Assembly: GCA_026018925.1 (NCBI GenBank)
Contig: JAKSZU010000008.1
Span: 5,756,415-5,820,414, forward strand
Source: Tupaia tana
Taxonomy: Eukaryota > Chordata > Mammalia > Scandentia > Tupaiidae
Reading direction: 5' to 3'
DNA: 64,000 nucleotides
Part shown: in pieces, positions 20,821-31,275 of the stretch
Numbering within the stretch: the first letter of the stretch is position 1
Layout of the letters: each line of letters begins with the position of its first letter
Notes under the pieces: model-generated
The model's input: only the letters and a program-made list of their open reading frames with translations
The model's database searches: none
What the model was told of the DNA's origin: nothing
Position numbers and translations under genes: made by a program

Positions 20821-21775
20821 CATATAAACAGTAAAAGTCATTCTGATGACAGCTCAGTTGAAAATCAGAAATATCTTATTGGAAATTGGAGTTTCCCTCC
20901 AATTTCAAAACAAAAACAAAAACAAAAAACCTCATTTGTTTATACCATTGCATAGAATTCGACTCTATTGTGTCTATCCCTGAGACTTTCTGAAATATAA
21001 GGATTAAGAGTGATAAATATCTGGCAAATATCTAAGCAAACTATAGAAGGAACTTTATGGTTATTTCTAATAGCTTACAGTGAAATGAAGAAACAAGATG
21101 ACTTGATAGAATTGATCATTAAAAGGGAAGCAGAGTGGAAAGTCTTGGAAAATTTTCAGACTGATCACGTAGCAAAAAATGAAAATGCCTGTATGGCAGA
21201 GACCCCTATCTACTGGTAACTAGAGATAAGTGAAGGTAGAAGGGATACAGGTGCTAACCATCGAGGCGCTGGGAGAAAGGCCCTGAGGGCATTCCAGAGG
21301 ACTTTCATCAGCCAGAGGCCTGGGAAAGTAGAATGGCTTCAGGGAGAAAGGTCTGGAGCAGACTTGCTGCCCAGGACTACCTCAAGAATCTGCTATTTTA
21401 GGGACTTCATACCCAAATGTGAAAAGGGCCTCCTTTCCCTTTATCTTGTCCCAAATTTACTTCTGACTGCTACGGGACCACTGACAGAAGAGCTTTTCAG
21501 CATTTTTTGAAAAAAATATTCTTCCAAAGTAACAATTAGAAAGAAGATATTTTCTGTACTAGTTTTTAAATTTTTTTTCTGGTGCAATGTTTTTTTGTTA
21601 GTGATTTTTTTTTTTTTTTTTTGGTGGTACACTCAAAGTTCTAAGACCTAGAGACTCAAAGCTCTCAGGAGAGATGACCAGAAAAATGTTCATTCACAAT
21701 TTATCATTGGATTAACAACAGTACCTACTTCTTAGGCTTATCTAGAAGATCCCATAAATCAGTACTATCAGCACT
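20821..21775. other. No gene recognised
   Basis: AT-rich sequence. The open frame at 21010-21219 (lysine- and glutamate-rich) resembles no family I know. A T-run lies at 21606-21622. Confidence 0.4.
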
Positions 21776-21777
21776 AT

Positions 21778-22049
21778 TACTTTTTCTTTTTCTTTTTTTT
21801 TTTTTTTTTTTTGAGAGAGAAATTTTTGGTATAGGGTTCATGGACTCACCAGAGAGACAGAAAGCAAGAAATCAACCCCTGGGGGAATAGCCACACTGCA
21901 ATCCTCTCCCCTCCATTCTCCTCCCAAGATCTTGGGCGGGCACGTACTTGTGCCCAGTGAGAGTTTCAAGTCACTGGATCCAGGACTCAAACCACAGTTG
22001 GCCATGTGGAAGTCCAGCAACGTAACCGCTACGCCACGTGCTGGTCCCT
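21778..22049 (-). mobile_element. tRNA-derived SINE, long form
   Basis: T-run of about 24 bp, gagagaaatttttggtataggg, body, head ending gccacgtgctggtccc. Confidence 0.85.
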
Positions 22050-22312
22050 GTCAGCACTAATTCTGAAGTACTCAGAACACTTCCTGGCATGTAATGAGTG
22101 CCATGTATCAGTTTGTTAAGTCCGTTGTCAAGCTCTGTAGAGGCTGCCTTGCTCCTGGTGAGGAAAAGGAGCTGTTGTCCTTTTTTTATTACCATTAACA
22201 GCATTAAATTGAAATTCTACTCTTATTACTTGGGGATGTGAAGGAGAGAACGATATCCATTTTGTAACAAAAATATAACAAAGTCTTAAGCTTACAGAAA
22301 CACTGAAGCAAT

Positions 22313-22535
22313 GGGGCCATCAAGTGGTGTGGTGGTTAAAGGGTTGGATTCCCACATGGTCTACTGGGGTTTGAGTCCCGAGACGAGAATGGAGGAGAAG
22401 GCATTGCGTGCGGCATGGCTGTCTTTCCAAGCAGCTGATTTTTCACTTTCCCACCCTCTTTCTCTGGCAAGCACATGCACCTTATGGCAAAAGCTGAAAA
22501 AGAGAGAGAGAAAAAAGGAAAAGAAACACTGGAGC
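22313..22535 (+). mobile_element. tRNA-derived SINE, long form, internally deleted
   Basis: Head ggggccatcaagtggtgtgg. The body between gtcccgagacg and agaatggagg is missing, so the copy is about 40 bp short. Purine-rich tail. Confidence 0.75.
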
Positions 22536-22756
22536 AAGATGTAAGAAAAACAAAGGACAGCTCATGCTTTTGTTCTTTACTCACTTTGAAATGTTTCTCA
22601 AGAGACTGTAATATTAGTGTCACATGTTCTCTGTGACAGTGTGTCGGGACTAGATTTACAGAGGTGAAGGAAACGCTGTCACATGGCAGTGGCCTAGGAA
22701 ACCAAGCCATGGGGTCCAAGGATGCCCAAGGGTCTCACGACAAATTCATAGAATAG

Positions 22757-23013
22757 ATTTTTTTTTGAGAGTTTTTTTCTATATAGGGTATGTGTGCTGC
22801 CCAGAAAGATAAAGAAAGACAGAGAGACAGGAAGCTAGGAAACCCACCCCCGGGGGATGCCACACCACGATCCTTTCTCCTCCATTCTCCTCTCGGGATC
22901 TTGGGCACGCACACGCACCCGGCGTGAGTTTAAGCCACCAGGTCCGGGACTCGAACTGTGGTTGACTACATAGGAGTCCAGTGACATAGCCATTACGCCA
23001 ACTGCTGATCCCT
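22757..23013 (-). mobile_element. tRNA-derived SINE, long form
   Basis: T-run, ctatatagggtatgtgtgctg, body gggcacgcacacgcaccc, head ending acgccaactgctgatccc. Confidence 0.85.
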
Positions 23014-23040
23014 ATATTAGATTTTTGATACCTATCTCAG

Positions 23041-23170
23041 ATAATTCCAATGTTGGGACTTAGAAAATAATACCCCATAGCACAGTGCTTTGGCATGCTG
23101 AGTACTTTGAACTGAAAAAAGTTGGAAGGCCTCAGAGCAAAGTCTCTCTGACCTCAGGTTCTCCTGCTTG
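23041..23170 (+). repeat. LTR U3 fragment, inverted relative of 27380-27537
   Basis: gaaaataataccccatagca through ggcatgctgagtactttgaac is the reverse complement of sequence near 27474-27535. It must be part of another copy of the same ancient LTR in opposite orientation. The following 23171-23555 is unassigned. Confidence 0.6.
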
Positions 23171-23559
23171 TTAGTCTAAAGATCATACTTTGAGAAACAC
23201 GGGTCTACATCTTTATGGCATTTTAATAAAAATCATAGCTTTTAAATATGTGTTGTAATTTATTTCAGTGAACTGCTTTTTTATTCTTTGTAATTTTAAG
23301 TGAGATGAAAATACAGAATTTAGTAACAGTTGTGCTAGAGGCTTGCATGAAAATGCATGTTCTTTGTGTAGGAGCAGGTTCCTTTATTTAACATTTCTGA
23401 CCTGATCTTCAACAGCATCTTGGAGTCCTTGATTTTTACTGTCTTATAAACTACTGAGAGGAAACTGAGTGGTTCAAGCAGCTCTGGCTCATCTACTTCA
23501 AACACGTCACTTGGCTAGGCTGGGATTCTGCTCAATGCGTTTGCAATGCCCTGTGGAAG

Positions 23560-24040
23560 TATAGGGGTGAAGGGTGTGACCTTTCCTCACTTATCATGAA
23601 GGCCATGGCCAGCACTCCTACAACAAAAGACAGGTTAATCAGAGAAGAGCATATAGCACATTTATTTGATCCAAGTTTTACATTATATGGGAACTTTCAG
23701 ACTTGAAGACCCAGGGAAGACTGCTTACTTTTATGCTTAGGTTTGATGGAGAACGGACAGCCGTTTAGAAACGTTACAGGATGAAAGGGCGTGACCTCGT
23801 GGTAGCAGTCGGAGCGGGAGAACCCAGCAAGGCTGTCTGCTCAGATTCTTCCTGGCCTTCCTGTGCATCTTTCCTTTCTCCCAGGTACGGGCAGGACACC
23901 TCTGGACTGACAGTCGTATTTCCTACTTTTAAACAAGATGGGTCAGGGAATTTATGTCCAGTCCCTACACAGAAAGGTGGAGAAAGGTCAAAGTAACTTC
24001 TAGGCTTTATGATTTAACTTGGAGAAGAGGAGTTCTAGTT
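23560..24040 (-). repeat. Ancient class I ERV LTR, distal part (split by HAL1 insertion)
   Basis: Antisense LTR with an AATAAA signal in reverse complement near 23659-23666. The sequence continues without a gap at 27366 if the intervening element and one copy of the 16-bp duplication are removed. I cannot name the subfamily with certainty; it looks MER4/MER61-like. Confidence 0.5.
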
Positions 24041-24045
24041 TCTTT

Positions 24046-24091
<46 letters not shown>

Positions 24092-24120
24092 TAATTTATT
24101 AATTAATTTTTATTTTTTTA

Positions 24121-24910
24121 ACATTAATATGCTATACATCATTACAGTATACAAAATGAATTTTTCATCCAAAATACACTGTCTGTTGGCTCAATCAAGC
24201 ATATCAACATATGTGTTATCAACAAACAAATTTTCATTTCTTATGTCTTGTATATTTTGCGTTTTTTTTTTTTTTCCATCCTTGATTCCCTATCCCTAAC
24301 CCTCTGCCCTGTCCAACCCTCCTCCCATTGTCTCTGGTATCCATGATTGCTTTCTATGCCTATCCCCCCCACCCCCATTTAACTGATTTGCTAATGAACT
24401 TAATTTGTCTAAATATTTGCAATAGCAAGCACAGCTGATATATACATACACAAGAACCCATGTCTGACTTTAGGCATAAACCTCAGTGAGTAGAATGAAC
24501 ATACTATAAAATAGTACCTAGCTGGGGCTATATAGCTTACTGTGGTCATCAAATACACAGTTTTTTCTTTAAATTTTGGTAACAGTTTTAGTGTTTTTTT
24601 CTCTGAATTTTTTTTTAAAATTTACATTCATTCCCTGAGCATCATCACAACATGCTAAATGTGGTTTCCCCTCTAGAGTAAACTGCATAGTGGCTTAATC
24701 ATGCATGTTATCATCCATAAAATTCCATTACTACTTTTATATATATATGTTTTTACCCCATTTCTGACCCTCTGCTCTATTCCACTCTCTTGTTACACTA
24801 TTTCTGCTGTCTACAGTTGTCTTAAATTCCTTTTCCCCCAACATTTTGTTGACCACACCATATCATAAGTAATCTAACTACTTTCAATAGCAAGTTCAGC
24901 TGGTGGTTTC
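24121..24910 (-). repeat. Diverged internal duplication in the HAL1 3' UTR
   Basis: Two halves of about 400 bp share an ordered series of landmarks: a wording around gtggcttaatcatgcat / ttggctcaatcaagcat, then ccctctgc, then tttcaatagcaagttcagct (24883) / tttgcaatagcaagcacagct (24415). The 3' UTR therefore seems to have arisen by an old tandem duplication. Confidence 0.55.
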
Positions 24911-25199
24911 AAGAAAGGCAGTTTTGAACTGGTAAGGTTATTTCCTTGAAATTTGAAGCCTAGAAATAGGTTTGTATTTTGTTCAAATAGTAGGTACATG
25001 AATCTATTGACAACTCAAGACAGGATAAAAATCCTTAAAACTGGACAACAAAGCTTAGAAGAAAAGCAGTAATATCTTAGTCAAGTCACAGAATGCTGTT
25101 TCATCAGTTCAGATTCTTGCACTTAATCTTTCTTCTGTTTCTGTTGAGGTATGATCTTCCAGATTGAACTCTGGGATATAATACTCAACTCCAGACTTT

Positions 25200-26263
25200 G
25201 TCCCTACAATTAAATTGCCCATTTTCTTAGTTTTTGAACTCTTATTTCTGTGTGTCTGCATTTAATTTTACTGACATAGCACTCCCTTAAGAACCTCTTG
25301 GAGATCTGGTCTGGTGCTGGTAAATTCTTTCAGGTTTTGTTTATCTGGGAAAATTCGTGTCTTTTCTTCCCAAATGAACGATAACCTCGCTGGGTACAGA
25401 ATTCTCGGTTGAAATTGCTTTTCCCTTAATACTTTGAATATATTTTCCCATTCTCTCTTCGCTCACATTGTTTCCGATGAGAGGTATGCCGTTAGTCTGA
25501 TGGGATACCCTTTGTAGGTAACTTGCCTTTTTTCTCTTGCCAGTCTTAGTATCTTGTCTTTGTCTGTGGTTTTGGTCAATCTGGCTATAATGTGTCTTGG
25601 AGAAGATCTTCTTGGGTTGATTCTATTTGGGGTTCTCTGTATTTCTCGGGACTGAATCTTTGAGTGCCTCTCTAGGTTTGGAAAGTTTTCTTGCAGGATT
25701 TCATGAAATAGATTATCAATGCCCTTATGAGTCTCTTCACCTTCTGAGATGCCTATTATCCGGATGTTTGGACGTTTAATTGTATCTAGTACTTCTCGCA
25801 TATTATTCTCAAATTTTTGGGCCGTTTTCTCAGTCTTCATGGTGGATTTTTCTAGGCCAGCCATTTTCTCTTCTACATTTGAGATTCTATTTTCTGTATG
25901 ATCTAGTCTGCTTTTAATACTTTCAAGGGAGATTTTGACTTCTTGTATTATAGCCTCTATCTCTAACAGTTCCATCTGATTCTTTTGTAAAGTGTGAAAT
26001 TCCTCTTTTAGATCTTGCATGAATTTCCTCACCTCCTGGAACTCTTCAACTCCTTTCTCCTTCCTCTTTAGCAGTTCATTGTCTCTCTTCTCTTCCATCT
26101 CTGTTAGTTTTGCCATTATGAATGTTCTGAATTCTTTATCAGACATTTCCATGATTTCCATTGAACTGTGTGTAGATGAAGAGGAGCTATCTTTTACCCT
26201 TGTGGGAGAGGTATTTTCCTGCTTCCCCATATTTCTTGTGGTCCTGCAACGATTTCTAGTCAT
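25200..26263 (-). pseudogene. L1/HAL1 ORF1p, interrupted by a stop codon
   Basis: ORF1p is the RNA-binding chaperone that packages the element's RNA. The open part is 266 codons (25463-26263), with an alternative start at codon 12 (MGKQENTSP). A polar serine-rich N-terminus leads into a long coiled coil at about residues 45-165 (NRISNVEEKMAGLEKS). An RRM-like segment follows at about 165-200 (IRIIGISEGEE), then the basic C-terminal domain (ARLTKTTDKDKILRLAREKR). A UGA ends the frame after YLSSETM. The usual continuation (REWENIFKVLREKQ, RLSFIWEEKTRIFPD) is still readable in the same frame as far as about 25290, with a frame slip near 25285. One nonsense change and one indel thus disable an otherwise well preserved ORF1. 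Confidence 0.88.
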
Positions 26264-26304
26264 CTGGTGGATTGTCGGTTTCTTCCCAAACTTGGAAGTT
26301 CAAT

Positions 26305-26530
26305 CACGCGAGTTTTGTATGCTGGAGGCCCAGTTATCAGTGGGACATCTTCGTTTCTCCCAAAATGGCTAGATCGCAGGGGCTATGGAGCTGTCTGTCT
26401 CTTGAAGAAGAGCTGTTCACGCGAGTTTTGTATGCTGGAGGCCCAGTTATCAGTGGGACATCTTCCTTTCTCCCAAAATGCCTAGATCGCAGGAGCCATG
26501 GAGCTGTCTGTCTCTTGAAGAAGGGCTGTT
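26305..26530 (-). promoter_or_regulatory. Two tandem 113-bp L1/HAL1 5' UTR monomers
   Basis: cacgcgagttttgtatgctg starts at 26305 and again at 26418, and the two 113-bp units differ at only about six positions. In mouse L1s such monomers carry the internal RNA polymerase II promoter. The position directly upstream of ORF1 suggests the same role here. Confidence 0.75.
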
Positions 26531-26534
26531 ATTT

Positions 26535-26805
26535 TTTATTTATTTAAAAAAATTGTTTGAGAAGTTTTTGCTATAGGGCATGTGCACTCACCAGAAAGAG
26601 AGAGAGAGAGAGAGACAGAAAGCGAGAAATCACCCTGCAGGGGGGATGGCCATGCCACAATCCCTTCTTCATTCTCCTCTCGGGATCTTGGGCACGCACG
26701 CACACGTGCCCGGCGTGAATTTAAGCCACTGGGTCCGGGACTGGAACCACGGTCGACTACTTGGAAGTCCAGTGACATAGCCATTACGCCAACTGCTGGT
26801 CCTGG
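26535..26805 (-). mobile_element. tRNA-derived SINE, long form, young
   Basis: Intact copy with a canonical 3' end (gctatagggcatgtgcactc) and body gggcacgcacgcacacgtgc. First of three same-orientation SINEs abutting the HAL1 5' end. Confidence 0.88.
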
Positions 26806-26814
26806 TCCCCTCTT

Positions 26815-26826
26815 TTTATTTTTTAA

Positions 26827-26857
<31 letters not shown>

Positions 26858-27094
26858 GTTATAGAGTACATGCACTTGCCTGAAACACAGAAAGAGACAG
26901 AAAGTGAGAAATCACCCCCCTGGGGGAATGGCCACGCCACAATCCCTTCTCCTCCATTCTCCTCTCGGGATCTTGGGCACACACGCACATGTACGCAGCG
27001 TGAGTTTAAGCCACCGGGTCCAGGACTCGAACCATGGTCAGCTACATGGGAGTCCAGTGACATAGCCCATAGCCATTACGCCAACTGCTGATCC
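26815..27094 (-). mobile_element. tRNA-derived SINE, long form
   Basis: T-run of about 28 bp at 26831-26858. cccctctttt occurs at both ends (26806-26815 and 27091-27100), consistent with insertion into the T-tail of the next SINE. A short atagccc duplication is present in the head. Confidence 0.85.
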
Positions 27095-27099
27095 CCTCT

Positions 27100-27365
27100 T
27101 TTTTAGTTGTTTTGTTTTGTTTTGTTTTGTTTTGCTATAGAGTACATGTACTCACCTGAAACACGAAAGAAACAGAGACAGAAAGTGAGAAATCACCCCC
27201 CAGGGGGATGGCCATGCTGCAATTGCTTCTCCTCCACTCTTCTCTTAGGATTTTGAGCATGCACACACATGCACCCGGTGCGAGTTTAAACCACTGGGTC
27301 TGAGACTCGAACTGCAGGCGACTACGTAGAAGTCCAGTGATGTAATCATTACACTGTTGGTGCCA
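27100..27365 (-). mobile_element. tRNA-derived SINE, long form
   Basis: (tttg)n tail at 27110-27134, diverged body, head ending cattacactgttggtgcc directly against the LTR resumption at 27366. Confidence 0.82.
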
Positions 27366-27537
27366 AGGAGTGCTAGTTTCTGTGACCCACCTTGAGGAAA
27401 AAAGAAGGGCAAGAAGCAGGAGAGCAGCAGGTCAGAGAGCCTTTGCTCTGAGGCCTTCCCATGTTTTTCAGTTCAAAGTACTCAGCATGCCAAAGCACTG
27501 TGCTGTGGGGTATTATTTTCAACAGAAGGAAGTCCAA
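27366..27537 (-). repeat. Ancient ERV LTR, proximal part
   Basis: Continuation of 23560-24040, starting with the second copy of the ggagtgctagtttct duplication. It ends near tattattttcaac, where the minus strand would begin TTGAAAATAATACC. Confidence 0.5.
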
Positions 27538-28744
27538 TAATGGTTTCACGAATAAAATAAAAAAAAGGAAAATTTCTTGCTAGGATGTGCTATTAAAATA
27601 AGCATTCTTTTAGCCATAGGGTTATTATTTTTGGGGAGGGTGTTATTATTTTTTGAGTTGATACATGTGAGAGTATTTGCAGGTATATTTTATCTGAAGC
27701 TTAATTTATAACTTTGTCCTTCTGTAAGTATTAGAAAGTGGCTAATGTCTGACATTTTATAAAAAAAACAATGCCATAAATAAATGTCTTATCTCATAGA
27801 AACCATGACTTCCACAAAGACGGAAATGACAGGAAACAGTACCATTGAATTCAAGGAAGCTGCTGTATCTACCAAAGACAATGGCCTTTGAAATCTCAGC
27901 ATTCTTTTCAAGTCATGCTTTTTCCGATAAGCATGTGGGCTAGCGGGGAGGTTCTACGCAATAAATTCGGGTTATACTTGTGATCTTAGGAAAACTCTGG
28001 CCTTTCCAAAATGCTCCCGTGTACTATGGCATAGCTCAGCACCCTGCTTGTCTCGGCTGAAGATAGAAGGAATGTACTGATGACAAATCAGCGTTTGTTT
28101 CCTTGCAGTATTTTTTTTTTTTTTTTTGGTAAAGAAAAGGAATGCCATTTAGTTAAATCAATTAAAACAAGTAAGTAAATAAATAAATAAGGCTTCCCTC
28201 TTCCAATAGAACATAAGAGAACTGTGAAGGAACTGGTAACCAGTAAGGCGAGCCCGTCACCCCCCGGCTAGCATGGTTACTGCACACGGACAGATGGCAA
28301 GGGCTGTGTCTGAGAGAGGGGATCTGCAGGGACCGCAGTGTGACCCCCGCGTGGGGGAGGAAAGAGAAGCTGCTGCCCTTATTTGAAATGAGCTGAAGGA
28401 CAGAGAGAGAACTCAGTGACACACAGAGGCAGTGAGTAGTGGCTGTTGAACAAATGGCCGGTGTTAAACGAGACTGCGTGAGGACTAGGAGTCTGTGAAA
28501 TCCTATGAGCAATTTTATTAGAGACACTATGACCTGAGTTTGGAACAGAAGATCAAGGCGTGAACTCGCTGGCCCTGTTGCTGGTGTAGGGGTTGTTCTC
28601 CCGCCTGGGCTATTTCCACAGCCCCCTCAGTGGCCATCCTGCCCTCTGTTCTGTCTGCTCCAGCCCGCCTTCCACACGGCCCTGTGGCCACCCTCTACGT
28701 GAGTGCCTCCACGTTCTATCCATTGCTTTGAGAATAAATTCAAG
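27538..28744. other. No gene recognised
   Basis: AT-rich first half with a T-run at 28110-28127, followed by moderately GC-rich DNA. No family recognised in any open frame. Confidence 0.4.
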
Positions 28745-28747
28745 CTT

Positions 28748-28997
28748 TTTTGTCATCGTGTTAAGTTGCCAGAGGGTACATGAGCTTGCCAGAGAGAGAT
28801 GGGATACTGGGGTGGAGGGTGGGGGAGAAATCACCCCCACTGGGCCACATCCCTTTTTCCTCATTTCACCATCCTGTTTTGGGCATGCATACACACGCAC
28901 CTGGCATGTGTTTCAAGCTGCCAGGGTTGAGGCTTGAACTGTGGTTGGCCATGTGGGATGCAGCTTCCTTACCCACTAGGCTATGGGCCCAGCCCCA
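28748..28997 (-). mobile_element. tRNA-derived SINE, old long form
   Basis: Diverged body (gggcatgcatacacacgcacc); head ending ctaggctatgggcccagcccc, the older head type. Confidence 0.7.
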
Positions 28998-30049
28998 ATT
29001 CCAAACTTCTTAATAAAAGCAATTCACAATTATTTGGAACTGCAAGATCTGGGTAAAATGGGGTGGACTGTGGCAGGTTCGCAGTCTGTGGACGACTGAT
29101 GGCACTGAGAGACCCAGGGAATTTCTGCCTGCCCTGCTGTTGTCCTTCTGCTTCTACAAGGGCATCCTCTGGGTATCGCGACGTTGTCTCAGGTTGAAGC
29201 ACAGCTCCCTGGTGAGTTTCCACAGGACACAACCAACCGACCGACTCAAACAGCGTGTGTGCTCTGGGACGGGCAGCATCCGGGAAGGTCTGTGGGTCTC
29301 TCCTGGGAAGACACAGGACACTGGACATGTGCTCTCTCCCTCTTCTTTGTCCTTCCATCCTTCCTCGTCTCCTTCCCTGGAGCCAACCACGCTTCTCTCG
29401 CTGCCACACACGAGGCAGTCAGTAATGAGTGGTTGGGACGGCAGGCTGTGACTTTGGGTTTTGCCGTCTATCTCAAGGTGTAAGTTTTTGCATGAAGGAG
29501 AGCTCTCCTGAGCTGGTTATCTCTGCTCCTTGTCCCTTGGAATTTTTTTTCTCTTGGCCTTGTGGCCCAGAAGTCTGGGGCCTGCAACAACAAACATCTC
29601 TTGTCTCAGCTTCCTTTTGGCTCAGCTACTGGGAGGCAGAAGGGCTGCCGTGGCTCTGCGATGGGCTCCCTAGCTGCTCCGGGGCAGGCCACCAGGGCTG
29701 GCCTTGTCCCCTGTGGTTGCCCTTTCTGGCTTCTAGCCATTCTTCTGTTGCTTTGCCAGGTTGGCTGGCAAAGGCTCTCAGGACAGGGAGCAGCATTATC
29801 CCTTCTCAGTGTCTTAAGCCCTGATCTCGGGTTTCAAGTAAATAGTCCGTTAATGGCCCTCAGATTACCCAGCTGCAGGGCCAGGAAGTGAGCTGGTGCT
29901 GGCCTGGCCATGAGAGTTGTGTTTCTCCTCCTTGACAGCGCACCGCAGGGGAGGAGGTTAGGGTTGGCCCGGCTTCCTGTTTCTACCCTCTCCAAACTTC
30001 CTACCCGTCCTGGACCCATGGTACTGTCACCTCACGGCTTCGTACCCCC
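28998..30049. other. No gene recognised
   Basis: GC-moderate, unique-looking sequence. Several open frames of 80-140 codons overlap on both strands without family signatures. I see no splice-site or codon pattern to support an exon. Confidence 0.4.
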
Positions 30050-30200
30050 AGTCCCTTCCTGTGCTGTGATGGCCTTTGCTCCTCTGCCTGTCAGCATCAC
30101 ATTCTCTTCCAGAACCCTCTCCACTGTCGTCTGCCCAGGAAGTCTTTCCCCTGTTCCCACGAGGCCCTGGACTCTATGCTTCCATGTGGTTATTTCTTGA
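30050..30200 (+). repeat. Possible L2 (LINE2) fragment
   Basis: gcccaggaagtctttcccctg and the surrounding pyrimidine-rich text resemble the sense 3' part of LINE2. Confidence 0.35.
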
Positions 30201-30231
30201 TGGAGGTCTTTCTCCCCAACGGGAACGACGT

Positions 30232-30370
30232 CTTCATTCATTCACCGAAACACCATTCATTCAGCCAGTCATTCCAGATCTTCTGCGTTCCAGGCACTAA
30301 GCCCATGGGAGGGCGGCACTGCCTAAGTCCCTGCCCTCGTGCTGTTTATATCCTAGTGATGAAGGGCAAA
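30232..30370 (-). repeat. L2 3'-end-like fragment
   Basis: cattcattcaccg, ttccaggcactaagccc, ccctgccctcgtgctg and atatcctagtgat follow the antisense order of the LINE2 3' end. Confidence 0.5.
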
Positions 30371-30790
30371 GCGGTGCATACATGGATTTACGGGGAATCC
30401 AGGAAGGAGCGTTGTGGAAATAGATGACCCGTGTCAGAGGGAGGTCGCCAAATGCAGACAGCGCTGCTGCCCGCTGGAGGAAGAGAGGGCCACTGACCTG
30501 AAGGAAGCCAGGACAACGGCCGAGGGCAAATCATTCAGCCAGAGAAACAGCAGCGGGGACATCCCGAAGGGGAAGTGCTGAGCACGCCGCCGAGAGAGAG
30601 CATAGAGCCAGCAAAGGTGTGAGAGATGTGCAGAGCAGGTGTGCCCGAGGTGAGCCTCGCACCCAACCCCAGATCGCAGGTCTGGAACCCTCGGAGAGAA
30701 GGCAGTAGGGGCTGCTCTGCCTTTATGCATTTAACTGTCTCCAGTGTTCTGCCCACTGCCTGAATGAGTGCATGATTAAATCGCAGGAGC
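30371..30790. other. No feature recognised
   Basis: Unassigned GC-moderate sequence. Confidence 0.4.
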
Positions 30791-30794
30791 GTCT

Positions 30795-31275
30795 TCTTTC
30801 ATGTTTCTTTATCTTCTCATCTTTCCCTTCTGGCCATAGTGTGCGGACACTCGGTATGTATTAAGTGGGGACATACGATGTCTCTCCTTCATAGTCTGGC
30901 TTGCTTCGCTCAGCAGTAAATCCTCCATATCCATCCTCTTTCTATTAAATGCCAGGGCCTTGTTGTTTTTTATGGCTGAGTAGTATTCCATAGAGTATAT
31001 GTGCCACACTTTTTGAATCCATTCTTCTGTCCATGGACATTTGGGTTGGTCCCATGTCTTAGCAAATGTGAATAATGCTGCTCTGAGGAAAGACAATAGG
31101 GAGAAAAAATAGAGAGGCCAGACATTTACGGGACAGGGAGATGGGTTATTGTCTGTGGATGATAATGTCATAGTATCCCCAACTGGACTGGTGTGAAGCG
31201 TATTCATGTTGGAAAATTCACTTTACAAGCTAAATGATATATAGTGATTGAATGTATAAAATAAATTAAAACAAA
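30795..31275. mobile_element. 5'-inverted (twin-primed) L1 insertion
   Basis: The left part (30795-31085) encodes, on the minus strand, the C-terminal end of L1 ORF2p (TWDQPKCPWTEEW, IYSMEYYSAIKNN, LLLSEAS). The right part (31086-31275) is, on the plus strand, an L1 3' end finishing with tgattgaatgtataaaataa and an A-rich tail. Two adjoining pieces of one L1 type in opposite orientation are the signature of twin priming, where two primers start reverse transcription on the same RNA. Both pieces are 5'-truncated and noncoding. A target duplication was not found. Confidence 0.78.

Larger units (their letters stand above)
24041..26530 (-). mobile_element. HAL1-like retroposon (L1 relative with ORF1 only)
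   Basis: Read on the minus strand: two 113-bp promoter monomers (26305-26530), a single ORF1 (from 26263), about 1.1 kb of AT-rich 3' untranslated sequence and an (AAAT)n/poly(A) tail ending at 24041. No reverse-transcriptase or endonuclease sequence is present. Length (about 2.5 kb) and structure match the half-L1 (HAL1) class of mammals, which depend on L1 enzymes supplied in trans. A direct repeat ggagttctagtttct (24026-24040) / ggagtgctagtttct (27367-27381) brackets the element together with three SINEs. An L1 that simply lost ORF2 by deletion is the alternative. Confidence 0.75.

Noticed and set aside
21010-21219. Charged 69-codon open frame (KKQDDLIELIIKREAEWK)
   Set aside because: It looks protein-like at first, but there is no recognisable family, no second exon and no coding signal around it.
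26535-27063. Open frames of 170-175 codons on both strands
   Set aside because: They read through two adjacent SINEs; the repeated RVRACPRSREENGGEGIVAW-type text recurs wherever this SINE occurs.
28998-30049. GC-richer stretch with many overlapping frames as a possible host exon cluster
   Set aside because: No frame shows conserved protein text and no convincing splice sites flank any of them.
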